Origin: Chamaea fasciata
Lineage: Eukaryota > Chordata > Aves > Passeriformes > Sylviidae
DNA length: 64,000 nt
NCBI GenBank assembly: GCA_029207755.1
Contig: JARCOQ010000006.1
Span: 32,308,022-32,372,021, forward strand
Reading direction: 5' to 3'
Positions 14,174 to 25,679 of this stretch are shown piece after piece. The first letter of the stretch is position 1; every line of letters begins with the position of its first letter. Position numbers and translations under genes: made by a program. The notes under the pieces are model-generated. The model had not been told where the DNA came from, did no database searches, and saw nothing but the letters and a program-made list of their open reading frames with translations.

Positions 14174-17100
14174 CTATAAAATAAAGATAATCACAGGAAT
14201 AATTACAGGATGGAACATGCTCAAGAAAACAGATATATTTCTAACTGATGAGAAATAGTATAAATCTTAATTATAGTATACCCTAGTGGGTTAGATTGAC
14301 TATATCATTCAAGTGCATGTGGTCATCAAATCAGTGTTTAAGGTCACAATCTGCTGCACGAAAAAAATTAAAAAATTCTCATGTTCTAAGAAAGAGCAGG
14401 CTTATTTCAGCCGTTGGAAGAAAAAAGGATAACACAAGAGAGAGGACACTACAGTTGTTGAGGCATGGATAATCCAGATCCTCCTTCCACCTTAAACAGG
14501 AGGGATTTCTCTTAAGAGTCCTTACCACAGTAATTCCAAAACCCTGGCCAACAAACCAAAGCTATAGCTTATCTTATCACACAAAGAATCCTGAAGTTCA
14601 TAAAACTGTCATATATCGTGATATATAGCGCTCCAGAATTAAGTTTATCCAGGCCCTCTGCCTTCCCCTCTTATTCATCTCAAGGTTTGGCATTACACTT
14701 TCACGTAGACATAGTTATAAAAGGAGTATGACAACTGAAGTTACATAATGGCAAATTTACAATCAGAAGGAAAATCAACTTACACCCCTCAAAATACTTT
14801 CCCTATTACCAAAACAAATTACAGCAAGCTGCATTTTAAATCAGGGTTGAACTTTTCAGAATAGGTGACCTTCTCTTTGGCACATCACAGGATATTTTTA
14901 AGCAACTAGGAAATGAGTGGCTCACAGTTTGATTTCCAAGCTTTGCCTCTTCCAAGTCACGCAAAATAACTGCATGAGTTGCTGTGAATCTTTCGTTAAA
15001 TTTAGTTCTAAGAAGCAAGTTTAATGAACCCGAATATGACACCAATAATTGTCTTCTAAATCAAATCTTAGTCTGTACCCTGCTGTTCTATATTGCTGGA
15101 TTTTAAAATAATATTTTTCGAAGCCCTACTACACATAGATCTTCACATAAAGGACAGAGAAACTCCAAACAGAGAAGGAAATAATTAGAAGATGACAGTG
15201 AAACTTGATGTACAGTGTTAGGTACAGTATTGGTTCAGTCAGAACTTAGAATTTTATTTGAACAGGAAGGGAGTTTATAAATGGTACCAAATGATTTACT
15301 TCTAAAGCAAAAGTTATGCAGCAAAATCTACCTCTTCCTAAAGACCTGCATTTAAATAATTTGCTTTCATTTAAAAAGAATTTGTCTGCACTGCTGTGAA
15401 ATGATTCAAGCTTGTTATCTCAACATCATTCCTAGTGATTTTTTTTCCTGCTGATATCTTGGAACAGTAGCTTAAGCACAAACAGCTGCTTTTTACTATA
15501 AATTCTGAAACCTGTATGACAACAGGAGCCAACTGCATTTTGTTCTGTTCCAGACTTTCACTGAGGTAAGATAAAAGCCACTACTCTGCCTGTCCGGTAA
15601 CTCAGCCTGTATTTTCTCAATATCAGCATTTCAGCTACCATTAAACCATAAGCTTTGCTTCCCTGTACCTACAGCTGCATCACTTGCCTGTTACCCTGAC
15701 AGGAGAAATAAAATTTAAAGAATCTTACTCTCAGCTCCTGAAAAGCACGGAGTAGGGTACTTTGTATGCTGCTGAACAAGAAAGACATAAGTAGAGTACA
15801 GTATTTTATAGCCACACTATATCCCACCCAGACTTCTTGTGAATCCCCAAAGGTTAGACAAGGCATTCATACACTCTAATGAACAGCTCTGAAAGCTCTG
15901 TTAAAAAACAACAGCAAAAACCAAACAAAACAAACAAATTTTTAAAAAAAACATACAAAAACCTCCAACCTAAACCAGGGCCAAGTGTTCACTACAGATA
16001 ATCTGATTAAGTTTGGTGGAGCTAATAAAAGCTAATACGATTTGTTTTCTAAACACAATAGTGACTTTCTCCCTCCTCCACAGACCATCACTACCTTTTA
16101 AATTAGCTGAAATAACATGGCATTGCGTTTACATTTTCAGACTTGGGCCTGAAATATTTTAATCCCATGTTTGGGGTTTTGAAGATTTTCTGTTGTTTTT
16201 TAAAATAGTTGAAGGCTTGGGTTAAAACTAACAACAAACTTCTTATATGGCCCAGTATTGTATTAGTGGCTGGATAAATACATAGAGAAGATACAGTCTA
16301 AAAAAAATATTTAATCTATTGAAGGCTGAGGAGTGCTAGCTAGTCACCATGGATCAGAAGGTAAAGAGCCAGCCTTGACTAGGAATTCAAAATGCTGCAG
16401 GCAAGTCTATGCCGTTTAAACTTTAAAATCCAGGCAACTTACAAAAGCCTGCTCTTATGTGTCTTCTCGGGTAATTAGAAAGATAATTGAAAGAATCCCT
16501 TCACAACAGCTGCCTCCTGAGGTGGCCCTTCAACGTCTAAGAGGCTTTGACTGTCCCCATGGTCCCCCCTGCCCACGCCGAAGGAGGGAGATGCGGCTCC
16601 AGTGCCGACTTCGGGGGATCAAATTCCTGCCTCATGACAGGGGCCGGCCGGCAGCTGCCGGGCACCGATGTGCCCTGCAAACTCCGCGGGGCGCAAGGTC
16701 TTTAATCGGCATTGAACTTGCCGTCCGAAGGAGCCGTGCCTTTGGATAAGGTTTAGGGCAACTTCCCGCTCCACAGCCTCCCTCCAGACCAAAGGAACGC
16801 TGCAGGCGCTTTATGTGTCCCCGCCCCCACCGTGCGGTCTACCGTGGGGCGGGCGCCGGGCTCCGCCGGGACACCGCCCCCCGGCTCCGCACGGCGGGAG
16901 GAGCTGCTGGGAGGCCGATTTCCGCACCCCACCTCCAGCAGCACCGCCGCCGGTTCGGGCAGCTGGGCTGCCCAGCGGGGCGGAGCGGGGCGGGAGCGGC
17001 CCCACACGGCGGAGCCGGGGCCTAGCGCCCGCCAGCGCGGCCCCGCCGGCCCCGAGGAGGGGCGGCCTTCCCCGGGACCGGCCGGACGCCGGGAGTCCCG

Positions 17101-17422
17101 CGCCTCCGCAGGCTCAGCCCCGCGGGGTTGAGAAACCCCAGCAGGGTTTCCCCCCGGCCCCGGCTCCTCCGCGCCGGGCGCATGTGCGGCGGGTTGGAGG
17201 CCGTCCCCTTTCCCCTCTTTCCCCGCCGCCCGGTGCCCCGCGGCGGCGCCCACCTTGGCACTGCGTGTCCATCTCCCGCAGCAGCGAGGCGTTGCGCTGG
17301 ATGTCCAGCGGCAGCGACTCCACGCACTCCAGGTAGTCCTGCACGTAGAGCGAGAGCAGCCGGGCCCGCTCCCCGCCCGGCGCCGCCGGCCCCGCCACCA
17401 GCTGTGGCCCCGCCAGCATCAT
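13503..17422 (-). CDS. ING2: ING2, inhibitor of growth protein 2 (whole CDS, two exons: 17422-17254 and 14173-13503)
   Basis: The product is a chromatin reader of the ING family. It is known to tether the SIN3A-HDAC1/2 complex to H3K4me3, to bind PtdIns5P through a basic tail, and to modulate p53. Joining the two exons gives 279 aa, against about 280 in human. Visible in order: an N-terminal leucine-zipper-like helix (about 19-110, containing [13 protein letters not shown] and [16 protein letters not shown]), a basic nuclear-localisation region (about 145-195, with PRRQR and KKKKRSK), a C4HC3 PHD finger with Cys214, 216, 227, 232, His238, Cys241, 254 and 257, and a polybasic C-terminus ending in KKDRRSR. 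The likely H3K4me3 cage residues Tyr213, Met224 and Trp236 are kept. It lies 11.7 kb downstream of CDKN2AIP on the same strand. ING1 is the nearest alternative, but the exon 1 sequence and the synteny favour ING2. Confidence 0.96.
15902..15973 (+). repeat. A/C-rich low-complexity tract in ING2 intron 1
   Basis: About 70 bp of A-rich, C-containing sequence with caaacaaaacaaac units lies within the ING2 intron. Confidence 0.75.
17254..17422 (-). CDS. ING2: ING2 coding exon 1
   Basis: This exon encodes 56 codons plus one base, from MMLAGPQ to MDTQCQ, and covers the start of the leucine-zipper-like domain. The splice donor is CAAG|GTGGGC, with the intron starting at 17253, which gives a phase 1 junction. 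The start was placed at the MM pair (17422) because mammalian ING2 begins with ML and then a short variable stretch. An in-frame upstream ATG at 17443 would add seven residues (MCCWRGG). The exon is extremely GC-rich and sits inside the CpG island, so several long open frames on both strands overlap it by chance. Confidence 0.9.
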
Positions 17423-17720
17423 CCCCCCGCGCCAGCAGCACATCCGCCGCCGCCGCCGCCGCGCCGCCCGCACCGGGCGCGGGGTCCTTGCGGCGGCCCC
17501 GCTCCCTTCTCCGTCTCCTCCTCCTCCTCCTGCCGCCGCCCCGTTGCCCTCAGGCGGCCGCGCCCGGGGGGCAGTGAGCGCTCGCCGGGCCGGGCCGAGC
17601 CGGGCCGAGCCGGACGGGTGCGGCCGCCCCTCCGCGGGGTCCCGCAGGTCGCGCGCCCCTTCCCGCGGTGCCGCCGCCGGAGCAAAACCCCCGCTCGGCG
17701 CCCCCGCCCCTGCCCGCAGC

Positions 17721-17815
17721 GCGCATGCGCGAGGCCCTGCCCTTATAAGGCGCGGCCGGCGGCGCTGCCAGGGGTTCGCATTCTCCCGCCTTCCCCAGGC
17801 GCGCGCTCCCATTGG
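17721..17815 (-). promoter_or_regulatory. ING2 core promoter cluster: NRF1 palindrome, CArG/TATA-like box, CCAAT box
   Basis: Reading on the minus strand towards ING2: a CCAAT box (ATTGG on plus, 17811-17815) is followed about 60 bp on by CCTTATAAGG (17741-17750), then by the palindrome GCGCATGCGC (17721-17730). CCTTATAAGG fits the SRF CArG consensus CC(A/T)6GG exactly and could also act as a TATA element. GCGCATGCGC is the core NRF1 site. The spacing suits a start site near 17715, giving a 5' UTR of about 290 nt. Use of these sites is inferred. Confidence 0.6.
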
Positions 17816-18621
17816 CCCCACGCGCGGCGAGGGGCGGGAGCGCGCGCGGAGGGGCGTAGCCTCCCTTAAAGGGGCCCGGCGCCTCCGCCGCTTCCGCGCC
17901 CCGGCGGAGCCGTGACCCGCGCGGGAATCCCCGTGAGGGCCAGCGCGGACTGTTCCTGCCCGCACTAAGAGCCACCTGATTTACCTTTAAAGAAGAGCAA
18001 TAATGATTTGTGATGAGCTATTATTTAGGGAAGCTGAGGGACATTTTTATCCTGAGAAATCATTTCAAGAGTATTTTAAATAAGGCCTTTTAAAACCCAC
18101 TCGCCAAACAGCGAACCTCCAAAATTTGACAGAGTATCCTGTCTTTCTCATGCCCGCTGCAGAATATGTATCAAGTGTTGGCCACAACAATTACACTAGG
18201 AAACAAAGTTAAATTATACTTTCTGACTATATACCAAAATGGTGAGATTTCATCTCCACTTCTCTGAGACATTTTTCAGGCCTTTACTACATGAATAATA
18301 ATTGGTAAGCAGCAGGTAAAGAAAATTTTCTCGAGTCTTTAAACACGCTGAGGAGACCTGTATATTTTGCAGTTTCATTTATATTTTAAGCATCCAGGAA
18401 AAAAAAAAAATCCAGGGAAAATACATACAGTAAATGTAGCAAAAAAAACCCAAATGAACAAAACCCAATCAGAGATGACTGAATTCAGGAATGAACTTGA
18501 AAAGAAAAAATAAATTCAAATCCCCAGACCCTTTCTGTCTTACATTCCTACCTCTAGTTAAGCAGCCACACTAAAAAAGTACCCCTACTAACCTTGTGGA
18601 TAGCATTTCAGGATGGATGAC

Positions 18622-18806
18622 CTGGAGCAGTGGTGAAGCAGCAGCACAGGCTGCACAGAGGAGTTGCATATTCTCCATCCCTGGATATTTTTCGAGCCTC
18701 CCTGGATGAGGCCTGACACAACCTGATGTGGCTGTGAAGGTGGCTCTGCCTTGATGGCCTCCCAAGGATCCCATTCAGACTCCTTTTTTCCTGTGATTCT
18801 GTCTCT
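18622..18806 (+). mobile_element. CR1 LINE 3' fragment
   Basis: The sense-oriented CR1 3' end shows the family pattern 'ctccatccctggatattt', then 'aaggtggctctgcctt', ending 'ctgtgattctg'. It is about 185 bp, diverged and non-coding. Confidence 0.75.
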
Positions 18807-20800
18807 ATGTGGTCTGCACCAAATAACTCCATGGCTAGTCCTACAGGAAAATTAGTGTCTCACATGATGGCAGTCTGCAAGGGTTATTTTCTCAAGACCC
18901 TAGTTCACAGAACTATTTAAACATTCCTATCTTCCAAGTCACGCAGCCACTAAGTGGGTGTTCTACATGGCAGGGATTTTCATGTCTATGTCCAAGCTGT
19001 TGTGTAATTGTAGGTGCAGTCAGCTTTGCCCAAGTCAGCACTGTGTTGGCAAAGCCATAAAAATGAATGAAAACAAAGTTGTAGGCAGTACTTTCAAAAC
19101 ATCCTTCACTACACTGATGTCACTCTGGCCAAAAAAACAGGAAGTCTGTAATTCTGTGTGTTCATGTTTTTAAGAGGGCACCTTCATCTTAAAATGAACA
19201 GTTTTAATTTACAGTGTAACACCTGTAAAACCAGCTGTGCTATTTTTTTTTTTGTGCATTGTTACAGCTCAGGTTAATGAAGCCTCAGATCATTTTTTGC
19301 TACTTGTCTCATTTTTGCACAAATAGATTTAGAAAGTGGCAATAACCTGGTTACCTTGGCTTCCATCAGCACTAACTCACTGAAACTTTACTGTGTAGCA
19401 TCCATTGCTGTCACTTCTGAGTAAGTGAAGTAACTGAATATTGAATCTTTTTAATATAATATTAACAGGTAACACTTACCAAAAAAGGCGCTTTTTTTGT
19501 TTTTTACAGGCAAAAAGCACAACCTGTATGCCAGTGAAAAGGACTTGGGTTAATATAATTGATACAATATTCTTAAGAAAGGTGTTGGCTCTTTTGAGGG
19601 GTTGTGTTTCTGCTTATAGTAAGTTTGAATGAGTATAACATTCTGCCATCTTATGAAGAAATAAAGCTAAGAAATGGGAGATTCCCCTACAGAGCAGAAA
19701 AAAATAAAGCAACAATGTTCATTCAAAATTAACATGTTATTTAAAATTAAATGCTAATTACTATTAAATATGAATTTGAACCCAACATTTTGGCATAACT
19801 TTTTTTTTTTCTCACAAGAAACTGTGCATGCACTGCCAGTAAAGAAATAGCTGAGAAAATAATTCATTACATTTGTTACAGGTGGTTTCTGTGCTAAAAG
19901 CTTGCTGTTTGTCACTATGGGGAAACAGTATCTAAGGTACAGAATAGAATAGCTATTGATTTCTGAATTAAAGTGTTGTTTGCTGTTTTCAAACACTAAA
20001 ATAAAAATTTAAATTTTGAGGAACCTTAAGAATGCAACAGTGGCACTGGACCAGATTTCCCTAGGAAAAAGAAGCCTTAGCTTGCTGCATTTGAAGCCTC
20101 AGGGGAAAGGAAAGCAAGAAGAGCAGATTGAATTCTCTGCTTTGCTCATGCCTCAAAATGGCTAGGAGCAAGCACAGGAGTATTTTGATGTATTGGGCTC
20201 AAGTTTGCAGGTTGATAGATAGCTCTGAGACCCAACTATGTCCCTTCTTTCACTGTCTGCATGTGAGAATAATCCGGAGCTAGGAGGAGGCATGATAGAA
20301 CAAAACCTTGCTAATTGAAGAGATGGGCAGGCAGAATGATCATATGTTTCCACCAACCCTCTCTGCTAAGTGGAAAACTGTCAGCTTGAGGTTGACATAC
20401 ACATGGATGTGATATTAGGGTGTATTGCATCAAACATATTTCAGTAGTTGTCCACCAAGGGTAAATAATGCAGAGAGGTCCTATATCCAGTTTATTTAGA
20501 TTTATTTGTATATCTCTAAACTAACCCCAGTTTTCATGGAGAATAGATCCCAACAGTTTTTGTTTCTTTATAATTTACTAGTATAGGTTTTTAAAGTCCC
20601 AACCAGAGTATTCCCCTTCTTTTTGGGAAAGATGATTTCATTATATTACAGATCCTACTAGGACAAAAATATTCCCAGAGATTTAATCCAACTCTTATTT
20701 TCCCCAATTAAAGTTTTGCGTCTCATCTTTCTTAATCTTGACTTTACATCCTCAAAATGAAGATTATTCCTGTCCTGTTTCACATAATAATACACAAGTT

Positions 20801-21030
20801 GGTTAGGGTTTTTTTCCTTTTGGTTTTGGCTGGGTTTTTGTGTTGGGGTTTTTTTTTTGGTTGTTGTTTTTTGTTTGTTTGTTTTGCTTTGTTTGGAAAC
20901 TTTTTTTTTGTTTGTTTGATTTGGTTTGGTTTTTTGTTTGGTTTGTTTGGGCTGGTTTGGTTGTTGTTTTGGTTTGTTGTTGTTGGGGGGTTTTTTTGTT
21001 TGTTCGTTTTGGTTTTTTTTCTTGCTTTCT
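20801..21030 (+). repeat. G/T-rich low-complexity tract
   Basis: About 230 bp has almost no A or C on the plus strand, built from degenerate (T)nG(T)nGG units such as ggtttgtttgg. It is the strand-swapped equivalent of the A/C-rich tract at 7932-8096. Open frames across it (Phe/Leu/Val/Trp-rich) are composition artefacts. Confidence 0.9.
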
Positions 21031-22737
21031 ATTTATAACCCAGGAAGTGTTTCAGGCTGTGGAAAAAGAAAAGCAGCATTATTGATGAGGAGAGGTCCAT
21101 AGAGGGCTGTAGTTGTGAAAGACTTTCTTAGCATTTAGTAGAAACACTCAAAGCATGATAACAGGGTCCTACTTTTAAGCAAAATAACTGATTTTTTATG
21201 AGATATTTCTTGTTGGAAATGCTTCTCTGGCTTCCATGGAATGAAATGGATGAAGAATTATCCAAGATACCACAAAAATAATCAGATTTAAAAAAGAATG
21301 AGTACAAGCCAGATGGACTTGTTAAGAGTCAGCTGAAGGAAGCTATAGGCCATAGCAGAGTTTTGTACAGGTGATATTCTGGGAAGAGGCTGTCCTTGGC
21401 AGAGATACTACTGTGTTTGAACAGGTTAGCTGTTCTCAAAAGCTTCTCTAGCATCAGGTCATCCAAAAAAGATACCTCCCTGTAATGCCAGACATTGCTT
21501 TTTGTTTTCCCTAAATATTAGGCTTGATTTATCTGGCGGAATACAAATCCTATGAATTCAACTATTACTATTTTTCTCACAAGTGTAGAATACTTGAAAA
21601 TAAGACATGGGCTGACATCAGATCGTTTCAATAAGATGGTAAACTAAACAGTAGGTTACCTGAAAATACTGCCATGTGCTTTTTTCCCTGTTAGTTTCAT
21701 CTTCAACTGTACCAAAGAGCTTTCTAGTACCAAGTAACAAATATCCCACATTTACCAGGAGATGTATGTTCTTCCCCATCCACATCATCTACTCTGTTTT
21801 CTGCCAATATGCTATAAAAAAAAATCTCTTCCTGAACCTGATTTAGTGACCAGTTGACTTGTATTAACATGGGAAAGAGGGCAGCCACAATATCCTGCTC
21901 AATTTATTTCTTTAAGCCGATAAGTTCTGCTTATTTCACCAAGAGCAGACTGGAAAGGGGAGTAAAAAGTGCATACTAAGTTTACTCCATGCTTTGTTTT
22001 TTAATAACTATCTAATTTTTTAAATTATTCTTCACATATAGTTTCTATACTTTAATGCCACAGCAAAAACTGTTTTGAGAAATCAGTAGTCCAAGGCAGG
22101 ACATGTTAAGAAATTCACTTCTATATGACTTTATTGCTTTCATCAGAGCATACTGATACATTGTCACTTTGTTTTGAGTAGAGCCACACTGCTCCTTTTT
22201 GAGGCTATCAGCTCTGTTTGGAATGCCCTCTGGAAATCAGCAGGAGCTGGACAGCACCAGCTTCTCACAGGTGCTATGGAGCATGCTTGGCTGGCATAGG
22301 GACTGCAGCTCCTTGGAGGAGGGGGACACTGCTGATCAGCTGAGGGGCAGCATCTGGCCACTGCAATGAGAGCACCACGTGGATCATTTACGACATGGGT
22401 CTGTCCACTTGTGTCTGAAGTGCTTCTGCTAAGCAAATTTTTCAGTGCCATCACTTAGTCCAAGTTACCAAAACGTAGTATTATCCTTTACTACTGGGAT
22501 ATGACCAATGTACAGGGGTTCAAGAATAGAGTTTACATTTGCTTTATTATTCAGTTGTAATAGTGAGAAAAATTAACGGTTAAACAAGATTAATAGATTC
22601 CTGCCTCCCAAACATTCTCTTCCCCAAAATAATGAGATATGTGGCATTTGCTCCAAACAAAAGGAGGCTTTAGGCTGGAAGATTGCTGTCAAAATGTAGG
22701 CAGCATCTGACTGAACATAGAACTTGGCTGCAGTTAA

Positions 22738-23113
22738 AATCACAAAATAACAGAATAGTTGAGGCTGGAAGGGACCATAGTGAGTCATCTGGTCCAATTT
22801 TCCTGCTCAAGTTGGGTCCCCTAGAGCACATTGCACAGATTGTCTCCAGACAGCTTTTGAACTTCTCTAGGGATGGAGACTCCACAACCTCTCTGGGCAG
22901 TCTGTTCCAGTGTTTGGTTACCTGCACAGTAAAGAAGTTCTTCCTCATATTCAGGTGGAACTTCCTATATATCGATTTCTGCATGTTGCCTCTTGTCCTA
23001 TTTCTTGGTACCACCTAGAAGAGCCTGGCTCCATCTTCTTGATGCCCTTCCTTTGGATACTTGTAGACATTGATAAAATCCTCTCTCAGCTGTCTCTTGT
23101 CCAGGCTAGACAC
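22738..23113 (-). mobile_element. CR1 LINE 3' fragment
   Basis: The plus strand starts atcacaaaataacagaatag and continues with the CR1 motifs 'ggctggaagggacc', 'ctctgggcagtctgttccag' and 'cctctcagctgtctcttgtc', so CR1 sense is on the minus strand. It is about 375 bp. Minus-strand frames here are remnants of the ORF2 C-terminus (VTKHWNRLPREVVESPSLE). Confidence 0.88.
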
Positions 23114-25177
23114 TGGAGGATTTGAAATGTAAAATGTAAAACATCAGAGGATTTAGTAAATCCATTGGTTAGTTCAGTTTTCTTACTAGTGACAAAATAT
23201 CTTTTGCCCAGTGTGATTAATCTCTACATTCATATTGAGAAGAAGTCCTTTTGCAGCCCACTTGGGCTTTAACAATTAATGTCACTTGACTGGCAGTGGC
23301 AATGAAAACTTTAAAGGGCTGCAGGCTCAGATGTTGGAGCTGAACAATGCTTTTTTAGGAATGTTACTAGTGGAGGAAAACATACAGCTGGTAACCACCG
23401 TAACTCAATCTTCCATTACCTTAGGAATGGGCAGTAGTGCTCAGAAATTATCATGCACCATTTTCATAATTAGCCTACAACATATATGAAACTGTTGCCA
23501 GATATCAACATAAAACCTGTTTTTCTAAATGCTCATCTGTGAGTGACTGTTAATTAATCACAGACTAAAAATTGATGTATCCTGACAGCAGATTTAATGA
23601 TAGCATTTTCTTAAAAATGCTTAACCTACCTAATGGCAGTACCTTTGCTCTGGCAGTGGCAACTAACAGAACCATCTAGAAGGCACATACACAAACACAA
23701 GTTAATTGTTGTTACCTCAACAAAGAGCATGGCATATTATACATTATGCAAAAACATTGCAAAAATGAACATCTAGCTGAAAGAAAAACTTAAAAAATAC
23801 AGACATTGCTTTTATTTTCTCTGTATTTTGCAACTTACAAGCTCAGGGGCAGATTTGCCCAGTGAAAGAGAAAGACAGCATCAAAATTCTTTCAATGTGT
23901 GGTTGTTTGTTTTTTTTTTCCCCCTCAGTCTCTGGACCACTAGATCATGTTGTGTCAGCTTAGTTTAACCTATAGGCAAGAGAAGCTTGATGTTGGACGG
24001 ATTCTCTCCTATTAAGAAATTTGAAGACCAATGTTTACCATAACCTACAAGTTAGACCATTTTGTTCACACATGCACAGAACCAGTTCAAATCATTAAGG
24101 TGCCATAGTGCAATTTTAGGACCAATAAAGAAAAACAAGCATACATCAGTCACTGCACAAGCTTCAGCTTGTCTCCACAAGCTTGACTGTGGTCTTCAGC
24201 CTGTATAGCAGGTGCTTCATAGAGCTTTAGATATATCCTTTTAGTAGATGAAACTGGGACACTGACATTTCATCACAGTTTCTCAGCAAAAAACCCAAGA
24301 CTTTATAGAGCTGTGCCCCGGTTTAGTTGTTTCTTTGGGAATGGGTTCTTTGATACAGTGTTTTAATTTGAAATCTCTCCCCACATCCATGCATATAGGT
24401 GATCACATGCAGGATCACAGGAGAAAAGGAAGACACTCGAGTATTTCAAGTAGCTAAGGCAGCAACCAAAATAACAGCTCAAGCCAGGTGGTTTCTGAGC
24501 CCCTTGCACACCCTTTCAGGGCTCTCACATGAGGCAGTCAGAGCTGCCACCACCAGTTCTGCAGAGGCGCTCCCCGCTCCGCTCACTGGTCTCCTCTGCC
24601 TAGTGTGGGCTCTGACATGGCTGGAAAGAGGTCACCATGAAGATATTGCTGGAAGAGGAACAGCAGGTGTTGGAAACTCACAGGGTTTGCAAACTGTACT
24701 GTGTCTGCATATAGGCCACATGTCTGAGGCTCAACCAAAGAGAAAGACACCAGACCTGGGCTTGCCACAGGAACTTCAAAAATACCAGGACTGAATGAAC
24801 CAGAAGGAGGCATTGTCTCTGGGCCGCTTGGGAGCTTTTAGGGTAAAGTAACAAATTTGGGTACAGTGATAAACCATTTATTTTGGGTCTGAGATGCCCG
24901 AATTTTATGCCATTTTGGGGATCTCTGTCAGTGCTCTTCTGTTGTGTTTCATACCCAGACATGACTGTAGTGCAGCAGGGGGCTTTATTCCACAGTCAAG
25001 CATGATAATATGCTATTTCCTTGACATACTAGAGGCAAGTGGCACTGCCTATATAATTAATTCTGTTTATCAGCAGGGCAGCAGCATCTTGCATAGTTAG
25101 TACCTGGGAGTTTAAGTGTGCGAATCTAATTAAAGTGGGCAAATACCACTGGTGACACGCACTGGCCTTCTCTGCAG

Positions 25178-25430
25178 AGAAAGTGGAGCAGGGGATCCCG
25201 GGGATAGGTACGCCCTGCACAGCACAGCCTGGGTAAGTGGCTGCTGTGCTGGTAGAGTTTGGTTTGTGGTCGGAGCTGTGTCAGCATTTGTGCTGTCAGA
25301 TACCCAGCAAACCCTCCTGCGCTCGTGCACCACGAACTTCTGCGTGGTGCAAGTGCCCGCGGCAGAGTACCTCCATCTGGCCTCCTGCTCCTTCCTGGAG
25401 CAGGGAAGGAGGGAAGGCCTTGTCAGGCAG
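25178..25430 (+). other. Two exon-like segments (25178-25232 and 25300-25430), function unknown
   Basis: The first segment is bounded by a good acceptor (cttctctgcag) and donor (CTGG|GTAAGTGG). The second has the acceptor 'ttgtgctgtcag' and an ideal donor, GGCAG|GTAAGT. They are separated by 67 bp. All three plus-strand frames are open through the second segment, so coding potential cannot be argued. No ATG precedes them in frame. They could be exons of an unannotated transcript, relics of a lost gene, or chance. I do not recognise any of the translations. Confidence 0.2.
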
Positions 25431-25476
25431 GTAAGTGCTCTGCCTGGAGTGCCTCCCCAGCTGAATGTGCTCGCGT

Positions 25477-25673
25477 TGGACAATAGGAGAAATTTCTTCA
25501 CAGAAAGGATTGTCAAGCATTGGAAGAGGTTGCTTAGGGAGGTGGTGGAGTCACCGTCCCTGGAGGTGTTTAAGGAAAGATGACTTAGTGCCATGGTGTG
25601 GTTGGCAAGATGGTGTTCGGTCAAAGGTTAAAGTCGACGATCTCAAAGGTGTTTTCCAGCCTAAATGATTCTG
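25477..25673 (+). mobile_element. CR1 LINE 3' fragment next to the unassigned CpG island
   Basis: It opens with ttggacaataggagaaattt, then encodes the KHWKRLLREVVESPSLE remnant of ORF2 and ends 'cctaaatgattctg'. CR1 sense is plus. It is 197 bp and ends exactly where the GC-rich island begins. Confidence 0.88.
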
Positions 25674-25679
25674 CGCGCC

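Larger units (their letters stand above)
16550..17950. promoter_or_regulatory. CpG island covering ING2 promoter, 5' UTR and exon 1
   Basis: About 1.4 kb of very GC- and CpG-rich sequence rises sharply out of AT-rich flanks and covers ING2 exon 1 and its upstream region. It contains CCG and CTC trinucleotide runs around 17440-17535 and GC boxes such as GGGGCGGG at 17830-17837. All frames are largely open because stop codons are rare at this GC content. No plus-strand gene could be supported here. Confidence 0.85.
17976..25170. other. Intergenic sequence between ING2 and the unassigned CpG island
   Basis: This AT-rich spacer contains two CR1 fragments and the G/T-rich tract listed separately. 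No splice-linked or conserved coding sequence was recognised. It may hold distal regulatory elements of ING2, but none can be named from sequence. Confidence 0.55.

Noticed and set aside
14606..14626. ATATATC-GT-GATATAT inverted repeat in the ING2 intron
   Set aside because: A short AT-only palindrome, expected by chance in AT-rich intron sequence.
17114..17965. 283-residue minus-strand open frame and other long frames around ING2 exon 1
   Set aside because: Only the part from MMLAGPQ to MDTQCQ matches ING2 and ends at a splice donor. The rest is 5' UTR or intron kept open by high GC.
20757..21085. Phe/Leu/Val/Trp-rich frames that look like membrane proteins
   Set aside because: They are translations of the G/T-rich low-complexity tract.
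24399..24794. 131-residue plus-strand frame
   Set aside because: No recognisable domain, no supporting splice structure, and length within chance for this composition.
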